Shown: positions 16,017 through 25,595 of the stretch, one piece after another | How the letters are laid out: the number at the start of each line of letters is the position of its first letter | How positions within the stretch are numbered: the stretch's first letter is position 1 | NCBI GenBank assembly: GCA_902809825.1 | Contig: LR778114.1 | Coordinates: forward strand, 744,001 to 808,000 | Length of the DNA stretch: 64,000 nt | Reading direction: 5' to 3' | Source: Candidatus Hydrogenisulfobacillus filiaventi | Lineage (GTDB): Bacteria; Bacillota; Sulfobacillia; Sulfobacillales; R501 | Program-made: the position numbers and the translations under genes | Notes under the pieces: generated by a model | Databases searched by the model: none | Told to the model about the DNA's origin: nothing | What the model saw: only the letters and a program-made list of their open reading frames with translations

Positions 16017-17191
16017 CGGGGGTGCGCAGCGGCTGGCTGCTGTTCGGGCGCGACCTGCGCGAGACGTGGCGCTCGCGGCAGTTCCGCATCTCCACCCTCC
16101 TGCTGGCGCTGGTGGCCGCGGTGGGGTTGTCCCTGGCCCCGCTCCTGGGCCACGTCGCCGGACAGGCGCCGGCGGTGCGGGTGCAGGGGCCCTCCCCGGT
16201 CCTGGATCAGGTGGCGGCCGGGCTCCTCCGGCGCGGGGCCCGGGTAGCCGTGGTCCGCGGGCGTGCCCCCTTGGTGCTGACGGTGCTGCCGGGGGCGGAC
16301 GGGGCCGCCGGCACCCGCTTCGTGCTCCGGGGCCCCACGGCCGATACCGCGGAGATGGAGGTCATCGCCGGGGTGCTGAACGGCTGGTCCCAGGCCCTGC
16401 GCCTGACGGCCCTGGGGCTTCCTCCCCAGGCCGTGCAGCGCGTGCTGACCGCGTCCGTGGTCCGGCTGCAGCCTGAGCGCCCGCCGGCCGCCCAGCCCCT
16501 GCGCATGGCGGCGGAGGCGGCCGACGTGGCCCTGTTCATGGCGGTGATCCTGTACGGGCAGATGGTGCTGATGGGGGTGAGCGCCGAAAAGGCCTCCCGG
16601 GTGAGTGAGGTACTGCTGGTGCGGGTGCCTGCCCGCCAGCTGCTGGCAGCCAAGCTGGCCGCCAACGGTCTGGCGGGGCTGGCCCAGCTGCTGGCGGTGG
16701 GACTGGCGGCAGGGGCGGTGTGGGCGGCCAGCCCGGGTCTGCGGGCGCTGCTCCGCCCTAGCGGCCTCACCGGCATGCCCTGGTGGCTGCCCGCCCTCAC
16801 CCTGCTCCTGTTCGTGCTCGCCTACCTGGTCTACGGGGCGGTGTTCGCCGCCATCGGGGCCTCGGTGGCGCGGCCGGAGGAGGTGCGCAACGCTGCCTCC
16901 TATCCCGTGCTGGTGCTGGTGGCGGGCTACTACCTGGCCTTCTGGGCCCTGGCGCAACCGGCGCGGCCCGTGCTCCATCTGCTGGGTCTGCTGCCGGTCT
17001 TCTTCCCCTTTCTGGTGCTGCCCCAGGCGGCGGCGGGGGCGGTGCCGTGGTGGGAATGGGCCGGCGGCATCGGCTTCAGCCTGGCGGCGGCGGTCCTGCT
17101 CCTGCGCTGGGCGGAAACCATCTACCGCCGCAACCTGCTCAATCCGGCCCCCTTCAGCTGGGCCCGGCTGCTGGGGCGCGGGGTCCGCTAA
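16013..17191 (+). CDS. ABC-2 type permease, NatB-like
   Basis: 392 residues. There is one N-terminal helix (STLLLALVAAVGLSLAPLL), a large extracytoplasmic loop (about 50-165), then five or six helices. The loop-proximal EKASRVSEVLLV matches the conserved motif of NatB/YhaP-type ABC-2 permeases, which export Na+ or peptide toxins. Start ATG overlaps the ATPase stop. The substrate is not determinable. Confidence 0.87.
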   Translation: MTGVRSGWLLFGRDLRETWRSRQFRISTLLLALVAAVGLSLAPLLGHVAGQAPAVRVQGPSPVLDQVAAGLLRRGARVAVVRGRAPLVLTVLPGADGAAGTRFVLRGPTADTAEMEVIAGVLNGWSQALRLTALGLPPQAVQRVLTASVVRLQPERPPAAQPLRMAAEAADVALFMAVILYGQMVLMGVSAEKASRVSEVLLVRVPARQLLAAKLAANGLAGLAQLLAVGLAAGAVWAASPGLRALLRPSGLTGMPWWLPALTLLLFVLAYLVYGAVFAAIGASVARPEEVRNAASYPVLVLVAGYYLAFWALAQPARPVLHLLGLLPVFFPFLVLPQAAAGAVPWWEWAGGIGFSLAAAVLLLRWAETIYRRNLLNPAPFSWARLLGRGVR

Positions 17192-17287
17192 GGCGGGCCT
17201 ACGGCGGGCGCTTCCCCCATATACATCGGGCAAGGATCGGCAGGGCGCCCCGTCCTGCCGGCCGACCCGAGTAGGGGAGGCGCCGCC

Positions 17288-17797
17288 ATGTACCGGCCCC
17301 AAGAGCTGGAACCCGGCATGGTGCTGCTGATGACGGAGGGGCCCCGTCGCAACCTCCTGGACTGCCTCATCGCCTGGTCCACGGCCAATCCGTTTGTACA
17401 CGCCTGCCTGGTGGGAGAGGGGACGCTGATCGACCCCCTGTGGCGGGTGGTGGAGCATCCCCTGGACCGCTATGCCGCTAACGGCTGGGCCTTCCGGGTC
17501 CCGGAGGCGGACGCGGCTGTGCGGGCGCAGGCGGTGGCTTGGGCGCAGGCCCGCCTGGGCCGGGTGTACGGCCTGGCGGAACTCCTGGCCGACGGGGCCC
17601 GCTTCGACCTGCATTGGCTGCCCCTAGGGGGGCGATGGCACCCCCGCCACTGGACCTGCTCCGGGTTTGTGGCCATGGCCTACCGGGCGGCCGGTCTGCC
17701 CCTCACCCTGGCTCCTTACCCGGCCCCGGCCGACCTCAGCTACAGCCCCCGCCTGGCCGGTCCCCGCCCCTGGGAGGCCGGGCCCGGCCCGCCCTGA
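17288..17797 (+). CDS. YiiX/C92-type permuted papain-like amidohydrolase
   Basis: 169 residues, ATG after GTAGGGGAGG. The order of catalytic elements is permuted relative to NlpC/P60: an N-terminal His segment (ANPFVHACLVGEGTLIDP) precedes the Cys segment WTCSGFVAMAYRAAG, as in the YaeF/YiiX C92 family. These enzymes act on amide bonds in cell wall or lipids, or are structural. No signal peptide is seen, so it is cytoplasmic unless exported by a partner. It is followed by a cysteine-containing protein and a holin-like protein, which may form one unit. Confidence 0.75.
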   Translation: MYRPQELEPGMVLLMTEGPRRNLLDCLIAWSTANPFVHACLVGEGTLIDPLWRVVEHPLDRYAANGWAFRVPEADAAVRAQAVAWAQARLGRVYGLAELLADGARFDLHWLPLGGRWHPRHWTCSGFVAMAYRAAGLPLTLAPYPAPADLSYSPRLAGPRPWEAGPGPP

Positions 17798-17880
17798 ACC
17801 GGCACACGGCGCCGGCATGCGGCATTGTCTAGCAGTAGCGTATGCCCGGTTCCGTTCCGCCCCGGAAGGGGGTGCTTCCC

Positions 17881-18321
17881 ATGGCCGACGTCTGGAAGGC
17901 CCGCGTGGTCGGCCTGCGGGCCCTGCATGCCATCGTCGGCGACCTCCACCGCATGGGCCTGCTGCCGGCCCACATGCCGACCGGGGTCGGCGCAGGCGCC
18001 CTGGAGGACCTGGTGACCTACTGGGCCCTGGCCGCCGCCTGGGCAGCCTATCCCCGCACCGTCTACGAGCATGTGGGCTTCGTGCCCCTCCTGGCCTGGG
18101 GGCGTTGGGGCAATCCCCCCGACCGCCTGCTGGGCCTTCTCACCCTGTGCCCGGTCTGCGGGGCCGACGGGGTGGTCTGGGTCAATCCGCCCGACCCCCA
18201 CTGGCAATGGAACGGGCAGTTCTGGGAACCAACGGTGATGCCGGCCTGGCAGCATCCGGCCTGCCGGACCCCGTACGCCCTGGAGCACGGCTACCTGTGC
18301 GCCCAGGGCCCGCATGCCTAA
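17881..18321 (+). CDS. uncharacterised protein with a CPVCG motif
   Basis: 146 residues. The ATG at 17881 lies about 9 nt after GAAGGGGG; an upstream in-frame ATG at 17842 has no site. The first 80 residues are helical and Trp/Tyr-rich (LVTYWALAAAWAAYPRTVY). A CPVCG pair and two later cysteines (HPACRTPY, YLCAQG) could bind a metal. I recognise no family. It overlaps the next coding region slightly if that starts at 18314. Confidence 0.6.
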   Translation: MADVWKARVVGLRALHAIVGDLHRMGLLPAHMPTGVGAGALEDLVTYWALAAAWAAYPRTVYEHVGFVPLLAWGRWGNPPDRLLGLLTLCPVCGADGVVWVNPPDPHWQWNGQFWEPTVMPAWQHPACRTPYALEHGYLCAQGPHA

Positions 18322-18343
18322 ATCCCGGAGGGAGGGGAAGGCC

Positions 18344-18796
18344 GTGCACACGCTGGAAACGGTGGCCGCCCAGCTGACGGTGGTGCTGTCCCCGCTGCTG
18401 ACGGGCCTCCTGCTGGTCGCTATCTACCGGGGAGCCGCCTATCTCCGCCACCTAGCCGACCATCTCAAAGTGCGGACCGTCCGGGAGGCCGCGGACTGGG
18501 CCATCGCCCAGGCGGCGGCGTTGGCCCGCACGGTGGTGGTGGCCTTGAACCAGGACGTGGTCAACGCCGCCAAGCGGCAGGGCCGCTGGACGCCAGAGCT
18601 GGCCCGTCAGGTGAAGGCGGAGGCGGTGGCCCAGATCCAGTCCTTATTGACCCGGGAGGCCCGTCGCATCCTGGCCGACCTGACCGGCGACCTGGCCACC
18701 TACCTCGGCACCCTGGTGGAAGCGGAGGTGGCGACCGCTCCCAACCGGCGGCGGGGCGGGGGCGAGACGGCGGCCCGGGCCGGAAGCCGGCCTTGA
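18344..18796 (+). CDS. holin-like (LLH-type) single-span protein
   Basis: 150 residues from the GTG at 18344, which follows GGAGGGAGGGGAAGG; ATG 18314 in the same frame overlaps the previous stop and is an alternative. One N-terminal helix (VLSPLLTGLLLVAIYRGAAYL) is followed by a charged helical region with VNAAKRQGRWTPELARQVKAE and a closing helix. The layout and the middle segment resemble the phage LL-H holin family that is widespread as stand-alone chromosomal genes in Bacillota. The assignment is from memory of the family pattern, not a search. It ends 7 bp before a converging MFS gene. Confidence 0.55.
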   Translation: MHTLETVAAQLTVVLSPLLTGLLLVAIYRGAAYLRHLADHLKVRTVREAADWAIAQAAALARTVVVALNQDVVNAAKRQGRWTPELARQVKAEAVAQIQSLLTREARRILADLTGDLATYLGTLVEAEVATAPNRRRGGGETAARAGSRP

Positions 18797-18803
18797 TGGC
18801 GGC

Positions 18804-20030
18804 CTAGCGCCGCCCCCCGGCCATGCGGAGGGCATCCGGGTGGCGGCGCAGGCGGGCCATGGCCAGAAGGCCCAGCAGCGGACCGGCGGCCAGGGGCGGG
18901 AAGGCCCAGGCCCAGCCGCCCCGGGCGCGGAGCCAGGCCACCAGGTCGATGGACGCGACGGTCAGGAGGAAGCCGGTGGCCATCTGGAAAGTGAGGGCGG
19001 TGCCCCGCCGGTCCTCGGGGGCCAATTCCGTCACCGCCGCCGAGAACTGGGCGGAATCGGCGATGACCGCGAAGCCCCACACCAGCGCCACCCCCAGGGT
19101 CAGCAGGGGGGCGGCCCGGAAGGTGAAGCCGATGAGGAGGGCCATGCTGCCGCTGAGGCTGAGGGCGGCAATGGTCGCCGCGGTCCGGCCCCAGCGGTCG
19201 GCGGCCCAGCCTCCGGCCAGGGCGCCGGCCAGGCCTGCCCCCCCGATGGCGGCAAAGCCGGCCAGCCCCGCCCAGACCCTCACCTGGTGGGGACTGCCCA
19301 GACGGGCCCAGCTGGCGGCCAGGAAGGCGGGCAGCCAGGTCCACATCGCGTAGAGCTCCCACATATGCCCCCAGTAGCCGGTGTTGGCCCACATCACCGG
19401 CCGGTCCCGCAGCACGGCGCCCAGCTGGTCCCAGCGAAAGGGGGGCGGGGGTACGGCCTGCGGCGGATCCGGGGCCAGCCCCCAGGCGACCGCCGCCGCC
19501 AGCAGGGCCAGCAGGGAGCTGCCGGCCACCACCGGCCGCCAGTGCGCCAGCAGCGGTAGGCCGGTCAGGAGGCGGGGCAGGGCGGAGCCCACGGTGAGGC
19601 CCCCGATGAGGATACCCACCGCCAGTCCGCGATTGCGCGGGAACCAGGCCGCCACCCATTGCACCGCCACCGGATAGACGCCGGCCAGGGCGGCGCCGGT
19701 GAGGAGCCGCAGGCCCAGGGCGGCGGCGACGGTGCCGGGTCCGGCGGCCAGGAGTCCGGCATTGGCAAAGGCGGCCATCAGGGCGGCGGCCGTGAACAGC
19801 CGCCGGGAGGGTACCCGGTCGGGCAGGCCGGTGGCGGCCCCGATGAGGGCGCCGGCCACAAAGCCCAGCTGGACGGCACCGGTCAGCCAGGGGGCCAAGG
19901 CCGGCACCAGCTGCCAGGCCCGCTCCAGGGCCGGGGCGACGGCCGAGGCACTGAACCAGACACTCATGGCGGCCAGTTCGGCCACGGTGATCCAGAAAAG
20001 GGCGCGCCAGCGGCCCTCCCGCGCCGGCAT
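18804..20030 (-). CDS. MFS transporter (CynX/NarK-like)
   Basis: 408 residues, twelve helices. The start helix ELAAMSVWFSASAVAP and the segment YPVAVQWVAAWFPRNRGLAVG, with the RNRGLA loop after helix 4, are typical of nitrate/cyanate-type MFS carriers; WAADRWGRTAATI marks the repeat in the second half. The ATG at 20030 follows GGGGGGAA by 9 nt. A minus-strand TATAAT at 20092-20097 lies upstream. Substrate unknown. Confidence 0.85.
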   Translation of the reverse strand: MPAREGRWRALFWITVAELAAMSVWFSASAVAPALERAWQLVPALAPWLTGAVQLGFVAGALIGAATGLPDRVPSRRLFTAAALMAAFANAGLLAAGPGTVAAALGLRLLTGAALAGVYPVAVQWVAAWFPRNRGLAVGILIGGLTVGSALPRLLTGLPLLAHWRPVVAGSSLLALLAAAVAWGLAPDPPQAVPPPPFRWDQLGAVLRDRPVMWANTGYWGHMWELYAMWTWLPAFLAASWARLGSPHQVRVWAGLAGFAAIGGAGLAGALAGGWAADRWGRTAATIAALSLSGSMALLIGFTFRAAPLLTLGVALVWGFAVIADSAQFSAAVTELAPEDRRGTALTFQMATGFLLTVASIDLVAWLRARGGWAWAFPPLAAGPLLGLLAMARLRRHPDALRMAGGRR

Positions 20031-20091
20031 CTTATGGCTTCCCCCCGGTTCCTGATAGCCTGAAAGGATGTTGGCGGTGAAACGGAATCTA

Positions 20092-20097
20092 TTATAA
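20092..20097 (-). promoter_or_regulatory. -10 element upstream of the MFS gene
   Basis: A perfect TATAAT on the minus strand, 62 bp before the ATG at 20030, in a locally A/T-rich stretch. No good -35 hexamer is found 16-18 bp upstream, so the promoter is only partly supported. Confidence 0.45.
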
Positions 20098-20218
20098 CCA
20101 CAGCATGTAATGACGGGGACGGGAACCTTCACCCGCGGCGGAGGGAGCAGAGGGGAAACTGGGCGGCGGCCGGGAGGGGGACCGGGGACCAGCCCGGCGG
20201 GGGGCATGACGAAGCTGC

Positions 20219-20536
20219 TCAGGCCCGCGGATCCGCCCAGACCAGCCACAGGCGGCGGTCGAAGCCGCCGCGGGCGGCCGCCTTGGTTCTGCGCAGGTCC
20301 TCCAGCTCCTGCCAGGTGGCGCCGGATGCGCGGACCAGGGCCTGCAGGACCTCGAGGACGTCCGCCAGTTCCTCCAGGGTGCCATCGGTCCGGTATTCCT
20401 GCGCCTCCTCCAGGAGCTTGTCGCTGAGGGCGCGGCGGTACTCCTCCGGGGGCAGCTCGCGGACCTCGCAACGACCGCCGGCCGCGGCGATGATGTCAGG
20501 GATGCGGTCCCGCACCAACTTGTTATAAACCGTCAT
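20219..20536 (-). CDS. MazG-like nucleoside triphosphate pyrophosphohydrolase
   Basis: 105 residues, a single all-alpha NTP pyrophosphatase domain. The N-terminus MTVYNKLVRDRIPDII is the hallmark of the short phosphoribosyl-ATP-pyrophosphohydrolase-like group, and the metal-binding ExxE...ExxD pattern is seen in LLEEAQEY...LEELADVLEV. Such enzymes hydrolyse (d)NTPs to monophosphates. It overlaps the 3' end of the HNH gene by 14 nt, so the two are translated together. Confidence 0.87.
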   Translation of the reverse strand: MTVYNKLVRDRIPDIIAAAGGRCEVRELPPEEYRRALSDKLLEEAQEYRTDGTLEELADVLEVLQALVRASGATWQELEDLRRTKAAARGGFDRRLWLVWADPRA

Positions 20537-21530
20537 GGTTCACCATCCCGAGGAATTGATTCATCCTGCGCAGGAGGGGGTCGGTGGCCGGGTCATACCC
20601 GCGGGCCCTCTCCCAGGTAAGAGGCATGACCGCCTCCGCGTCCCGGTAATACCGGTCCAGGGCCTGCCGGCGCTGGCGGGGGGTCCCGCCCAGTTTGGCG
20701 ACGATGGCGTTCTTCAGCGGGTGGTTGCTGGCGATGAGATGCTCGTTGCGCAGCCGCAGTTTCTCCAGGAATCCCCGCCCCGGCAGCAGGTCGTTTTTCT
20801 GCCCGTTGCACAAGGAATGGGCCAGGACCAGGTTCCAGACCTGGTCGTGCTGGAGCACCGAACGGGGGATGACGTGGTCTACCTCTCCCGGGTCCGTCCC
20901 CAGCTCCTCCCCGCAGTAAAAGCAGCGTCCTTCCTGATAACTGTGCAGGACGGGGCGGAGGTGGGTCAGGCTGGTGCGCTCATGGCCCTGCCGCAGGTAA
21001 AAGGCTCGGATGTCGTTTTCGAGCCGGAAGTGATGGTGATGGACGGTAAAGGCTCCTTCCAGCAGGGACCAACGCCCCTCCAGCGCTGCGTGCAGGTCCG
21101 GGACCGGGATCCGCTCCAACAGGCGGGGCAGTTCGTCGGTCAGCACCAGCCGGTCGTCGTCCGCCTCATAGAAGCGGGTGTTCAGGGGATGGTGGCCGAC
21201 GGTGTGGAAGCGGGGGATGACGTCCAGGAAGGCCTTCCGCCGGATCCGGTCCACGGCGGCGTCCTCGTCCAGCCGCCCCGCCTGGTAGGCCTGGACCACC
21301 CGTTCCATGACCGTCAGCCGGCCCGACTGCAGAATCTGGGGCCGGCCGTTGCGGGCGCGCTCCCGGTAGAGGCGGAAGAAATCGTGGGCCAGCTGCTCCC
21401 GAGAGACCCGGGTGAGGCCGGCCTGGGCATAATCCACCAGGCAGCGGGCGAGGGCGACCTTATAGGTGGCCGTGTTGTAGCCGAACAGCAGGATGCCCCG
21501 CCAGGCGTCCTCCGCCGATAGACGGTCCAT
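20523..21530 (-). CDS. HNH endonuclease
   Basis: 335 residues. The HNH/zinc-finger core is CFYCGEEL (about residue 198), EVDHVIPRS (catalytic His about 217), and WNLVLAHSLCNGQKNDLLP with the Asn and second Cys. The N-terminal 190 residues are helical with no known domain; they may provide specificity. The ATG follows TAAGGAGGG. It is co-translated with the MazG-like pyrophosphohydrolase, a pairing that suggests nucleic-acid or nucleotide surveillance. Confidence 0.85.
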   Translation of the reverse strand: MDRLSAEDAWRGILLFGYNTATYKVALARCLVDYAQAGLTRVSREQLAHDFFRLYRERARNGRPQILQSGRLTVMERVVQAYQAGRLDEDAAVDRIRRKAFLDVIPRFHTVGHHPLNTRFYEADDDRLVLTDELPRLLERIPVPDLHAALEGRWSLLEGAFTVHHHHFRLENDIRAFYLRQGHERTSLTHLRPVLHSYQEGRCFYCGEELGTDPGEVDHVIPRSVLQHDQVWNLVLAHSLCNGQKNDLLPGRGFLEKLRLRNEHLIASNHPLKNAIVAKLGGTPRQRRQALDRYYRDAEAVMPLTWERARGYDPATDPLLRRMNQFLGMVNHDGL

Positions 21531-21620
21531 CCCAACCCCTCCTTAGCCAGGTTGCACGCCCCCTGCCAGCGTAGCACAGGCCGGCAGGCCGGACCCCAAC
21601 CCAAGGCGGGCGGCCCGCGG

Positions 21621-21650
21621 TTGACGGGGCGGCGCCGCCCCTGCTAAGCT
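21621..21650 (+). promoter_or_regulatory. possible promoter of tRNA-Gln
   Basis: TTGACG (21621-21626) and TAAGCT (21645-21650), 18-bp spacer, about 38 bp before the tRNA. The -35 is good but the -10 is weak. Confidence 0.35.
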
Positions 21651-21687
21651 AGCCGGGGAAGCCGGCATGAGCGCCGGTGGAAGGCGC

Positions 21688-21762
21688 TGGGGAGTCGCCA
21701 AGCGGTAAGGCTCGGGACTTTGGATCCCGCATTCGCAGGTTCGAATCCTGCCTCCCCAGCCA
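21688..21762 (+). tRNA. tRNA-Gln (TTG anticodon)
   Basis: Acceptor TGGGGAG (21688-21694) pairs with CTCCCCA, discriminator G, encoded CCA (21760-21762). Anticodon stem CGGGA/TCCCG with loop CTTTGGA gives anticodon TTG. The D-arm GCCAAGCGGTAAGGC is typical of tRNA-Gln. It lies in front of the branched-chain operon leader. Confidence 0.97.
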
Positions 21763-21807
21763 TTTGTGTGCCGGAAGCGCCGGTTGGGCGGAAATCGAGC
21801 TAATTGA

Positions 21808-21829
21808 CACTAAATTACGTATTTTAGTG
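21808..21829. repeat. A/T-rich inverted repeat CACTAAA-N8-TTTAGTG
   Basis: A 7-bp exact dyad in the A/T-rich segment (about 21790-21900) between tRNA-Gln and the T-box leader. It overlaps a TTGACA (21804-21809) that has no matching -10 at normal spacing. It may be an operator for the downstream operon or a weak terminator of the tRNA. Confidence 0.45.
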
Positions 21830-21965
21830 GCAGGGCAAAAAATTGTTTTCAAGCCCCCCGCCTATCTGCTAAAAAGAGAATACAGGAATTCAAATCCCGT
21901 GAATCCGTCGGGACTGACCCCGACGGGACAGCGGGAAGCCATTATACGGGGTATGCGGTTCGTAC

Positions 21966-22161
21966 CCGGTTTGACGGCGACGACAGGGAGGAGAACCGGT
22001 CCGGCGGTTCCAGCGAGTCGGAGGCTGGTGCGAGTCCGACAACTGCGGCCGGTTCAGCTCGCCCTTGAGCCTGTTCCCCGAACGGGTCCGGTGACGGGCC
22101 TCAGTAGAGGGAGCCGTTGATCGCGATAAGATCGTCGAGTACCAAGAAGGGTGGTACCGCG
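21966..22161 (+). promoter_or_regulatory. T-box riboswitch, leucine-type, of the ilv-leu operon
   Basis: The 14-nt T-box core AGGGTGGTACCGCG is present at 22148-22161. The upstream leader has the stem-I elements AGGGAGGAG and GGAGGCTGGTGCGAGTCC. In the expected place after stem I, CAG-CTC-GCCC offers CTC (22058-22060) as specifier codon, for leucine, the same codon used by the B. subtilis ilv-leu leader. Uncharged tRNA-Leu would favour the antiterminator and transcription of all downstream genes. The 5' boundary is approximate. Confidence 0.9.
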
Positions 22162-22167
22162 CGTTGA

Positions 22168-22204
22168 GCGCCCCTTTTCTGCCGCCAGGGCAGAAAAGGG
22201 GCGC
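22168..22204 (+). terminator. T-box-controlled attenuator terminator
   Basis: GCGCCCCTTTTCTGCC (22168-22183) pairs with GGCAGAAAAGGGGCGC (22189-22204), a 16-bp perfect stem, followed by CTTCGTTT. It follows the T-box core by six bases, as expected for the competing terminator. Confidence 0.88.
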
Positions 22205-22276
22205 CTTCGTTTACCGGCCGCACCGCGTCCCGCCCGGGATGCCGGATGGAGGCCTTGGAAAAAGGGGGAGATACAC

Positions 22277-22849
22277 GTGGCGTACACCGTGGCGGTGGAA
22301 TTTGCCGACGAACCGGGGGCCGTGGCCCGCCTGGTCATCCTGCTCAACCAGCGCAACCTGCAGGTGGCTCATTTGTCGGTCCACCGGCTTTGTGACGGGT
22401 ACGTGGAAGGCATCATCGGCATCGATGGCGACCCCGCCAAGGCCCAATGGACATTGGGACAGCTGACGCGGCTGGGCGGCCTCCGTCAGAGCCGCATCCT
22501 GGATACCGGCCCCGCCGAGCGGTGCGCGGTACGGTGCTGGGCGGAGGTGGCGGTGCCGGCCGGGGAGGCGGCCGCCGCCGACGCGGAAGGGGTCCGCGCG
22601 GTGCGGGAGATGCCCGAGGGAGAGGCCCCGGAAGGCACCCGGCTGGTGGCGGTGGAAGGGCATCTGGTGGATGTGGAACGGTGGGCCCAGCGGCACGGGG
22701 GCAGCATCCGGCGCCTGCACCAGCAGCTGGAGGCGGCGGCGGGGGCCTTCGTCCCGCCGGCGGCTGCAGCCGCCAAGGACGCGCGGGCGGCCGGCCAGCG
22801 GCGGGTGAAGCTGGCGCGGGCGCGGGCCGGCCACCGCGTACGGGCCTGA
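22277..22849 (+). CDS. ilvN: ACT-domain protein, acetolactate synthase small-subunit-like
   Basis: 190 residues; GTG after AAAAAGGGGGAG. Residues 1-75 form an ACT domain ([21 protein letters not shown], the start of IlvN/IlvH). The second half is not a clear IlvN C-terminal domain and ends in a basic tail ([18 protein letters not shown]). First gene of the T-box operon, four genes before the catalytic subunit ilvB rather than adjacent to it. Most likely the regulatory subunit that gives valine/leucine feedback; a divergent ACT regulator is an alternative. Confidence 0.7.
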   Translation: MAYTVAVEFADEPGAVARLVILLNQRNLQVAHLSVHRLCDGYVEGIIGIDGDPAKAQWTLGQLTRLGGLRQSRILDTGPAERCAVRCWAEVAVPAGEAAAADAEGVRAVREMPEGEAPEGTRLVAVEGHLVDVERWAQRHGGSIRRLHQQLEAAAGAFVPPAAAAAKDARAAGQRRVKLARARAGHRVRA

Positions 22850-22898
22850 GGCGGGCCGGCCGCCTATTCAGACACTTCAGAGGGGGAACCGATTGCTG

Positions 22899-23921
<1,023 letters not shown>

Positions 23922-23959
23922 GACCGGTCCGGCACCGCCAGAAAGGAGTCGGTGGTCCC

Positions 23960-25498
23960 ATGTCGGAGGATTTCGTCCGCATCTTTGACACCACCCTGCG
24001 CGACGGGGAGCAGTCGCCGGGGGTGGCCCTGACCGCCAAGGCCAAGGTGACGATCGCGGAACAGCTGGCGCGGCTCAATGTCGACATCATCGAAGCCGGC
24101 TTCCCCGCCGCCTCCGAAGGGGACTTTGCGGCGGTGAAGGCGATTGCGGAGACGGTGCGGGGACCGGTCATTGCCGGCCTGGCCCGCTGCCTGCCCGGGG
24201 ACATCGAAGTGGCCGCGGCGGCGGTGGAGAAGGCGGAGCGGGCCCGCATCCATGTGTTCATCGCCACCTCGCCCCTGCACATGCAGGCCAAGCTGCGCAT
24301 GGAGCCCGAGCAGGTGCTGGAGCAGGCGGACAAGATGGTGCGGCTGGCGCGCAGCTACGTGGATGATGTGGAATTCTCGGCCGAGGACGCCACCCGCAGC
24401 GAGCTGGACTTCCTCATCCGCATCGCCACCCTGGCCGTGAAGGCGGGGGCGCGGACCATCAACATCCCCGACACCGTGGGCTACACCACTCCCGACGAGT
24501 TCGGCGCCATGGTGGCTGCGGTCCGCCAGGCGGTGGCCGCCATCGACCCCGGGGTCATCGTCTCGGTGCACTGCCACAACGACATCGGCTTGGCGGTGGC
24601 CAACTCCCTGGCGGGGGTGCAGGCGGGGGCGCGCCAGGTGGAGGTGGCGGTCAACGGCATCGGCGAGCGGGCCGGGAATGCCGCCTTGGAGGAGGTGGTG
24701 ATGGCCCTCACCAACCGCCGCGACCATTACGGGATCGCCACCCACATCGTCACCCGGGAGATCTACCGCACCAGCCAGATGGTCTCCCGCATGACGGGCA
24801 TGCTGGTGCAGCCCAACAAGGCGGTGGTGGGCCTCAACGCCTTCCGCCACGAGGCCGGCATCCACCAGGACGGCATGCTGAAGAACCGCCAGACCTACGA
24901 GGTGCTGCGGCCGGAGGACATCGGGGTGCCGGAGTCGCTGCTGGTGCTGGGCAAGCACTCGGGACGGCACGCCCTGCGGCAGCGCCTCAATGACCTGCAG
25001 CTGAAGTGCACCGAGGAGGAGCTGGCGCGGATTCAGGCCCAGGTCAAGAGCCTGGCCGAGATCAAGAACGAGATCAACGACGCCGACCTCGAGGCCATCT
25101 GGGCGGACGTGGTGCTGGGGGTGCACGAGCCGGACATCCACCTGGAGCATTGGCAGGTGTCCACCGGCAACGATATGCGGCCCACGGCCCAGGTCTCGGT
25201 CCGCATCCACGACCGCGTGTTCGAGGATGCCGGCTTCGGGGACGGCCCCGTGCACGCTCTCTTCAACGCCCTGCGGCGGGCGCTGGACCTCGGGGATGCG
25301 GAGATGCGCTCCTACACCCTCTCCCCCATTTCGCCGGGGGAGGACGGGCTGGCCACGGTGCGGGTGGAGATCGCCGCCCGCGGCCTGACCAGTCGGGGCC
25401 AGGGCACGGCCTCCGATGTGCTGGCGGCGTCGGTGGAGGCCATGACGGCCGCCATGGGGCAGCTGCTCACCCGCGTGCGCGGCCCGGTGGTAGCCTAG
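23960..25498 (+). CDS. leuA: 2-isopropylmalate synthase
   Basis: 512 residues. It condenses acetyl-CoA with 2-oxoisovalerate, the first leucine-specific step. The TIM barrel begins [14 protein letters not shown] (catalytic Arg-Asp, metal Asp); metal ligands lie in [17 protein letters not shown]; the flexible linker holds [13 protein letters not shown]. The C-terminal LeuA dimer (regulatory) domain from about 390 to the end is present, so leucine feedback is likely. ATG after AGAAAGGAG. Confidence 0.96.
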   Translation: MSEDFVRIFDTTLRDGEQSPGVALTAKAKVTIAEQLARLNVDIIEAGFPAASEGDFAAVKAIAETVRGPVIAGLARCLPGDIEVAAAAVEKAERARIHVFIATSPLHMQAKLRMEPEQVLEQADKMVRLARSYVDDVEFSAEDATRSELDFLIRIATLAVKAGARTINIPDTVGYTTPDEFGAMVAAVRQAVAAIDPGVIVSVHCHNDIGLAVANSLAGVQAGARQVEVAVNGIGERAGNAALEEVVMALTNRRDHYGIATHIVTREIYRTSQMVSRMTGMLVQPNKAVVGLNAFRHEAGIHQDGMLKNRQTYEVLRPEDIGVPESLLVLGKHSGRHALRQRLNDLQLKCTEEELARIQAQVKSLAEIKNEINDADLEAIWADVVLGVHEPDIHLEHWQVSTGNDMRPTAQVSVRIHDRVFEDAGFGDGPVHALFNALRRALDLGDAEMRSYTLSPISPGEDGLATVRVEIAARGLTSRGQGTASDVLAASVEAMTAAMGQLLTRVRGPVVA

Positions 25499-25595
25499 GC
25501 GGCGGTGCGCGCGGCGTGGTTTAATGGAGGATAACGGACGCGTACGGGTCGGGAAAATCCCGCCGGGAGGGCCAAGGGCCCGGCGATGAAAGGGG

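Noticed and set aside
21880-21905. T-loop-like ATTCAAATCCCG after tRNA-Gln as a second tRNA
   Set aside because: No acceptor or anticodon stem can be formed around it.
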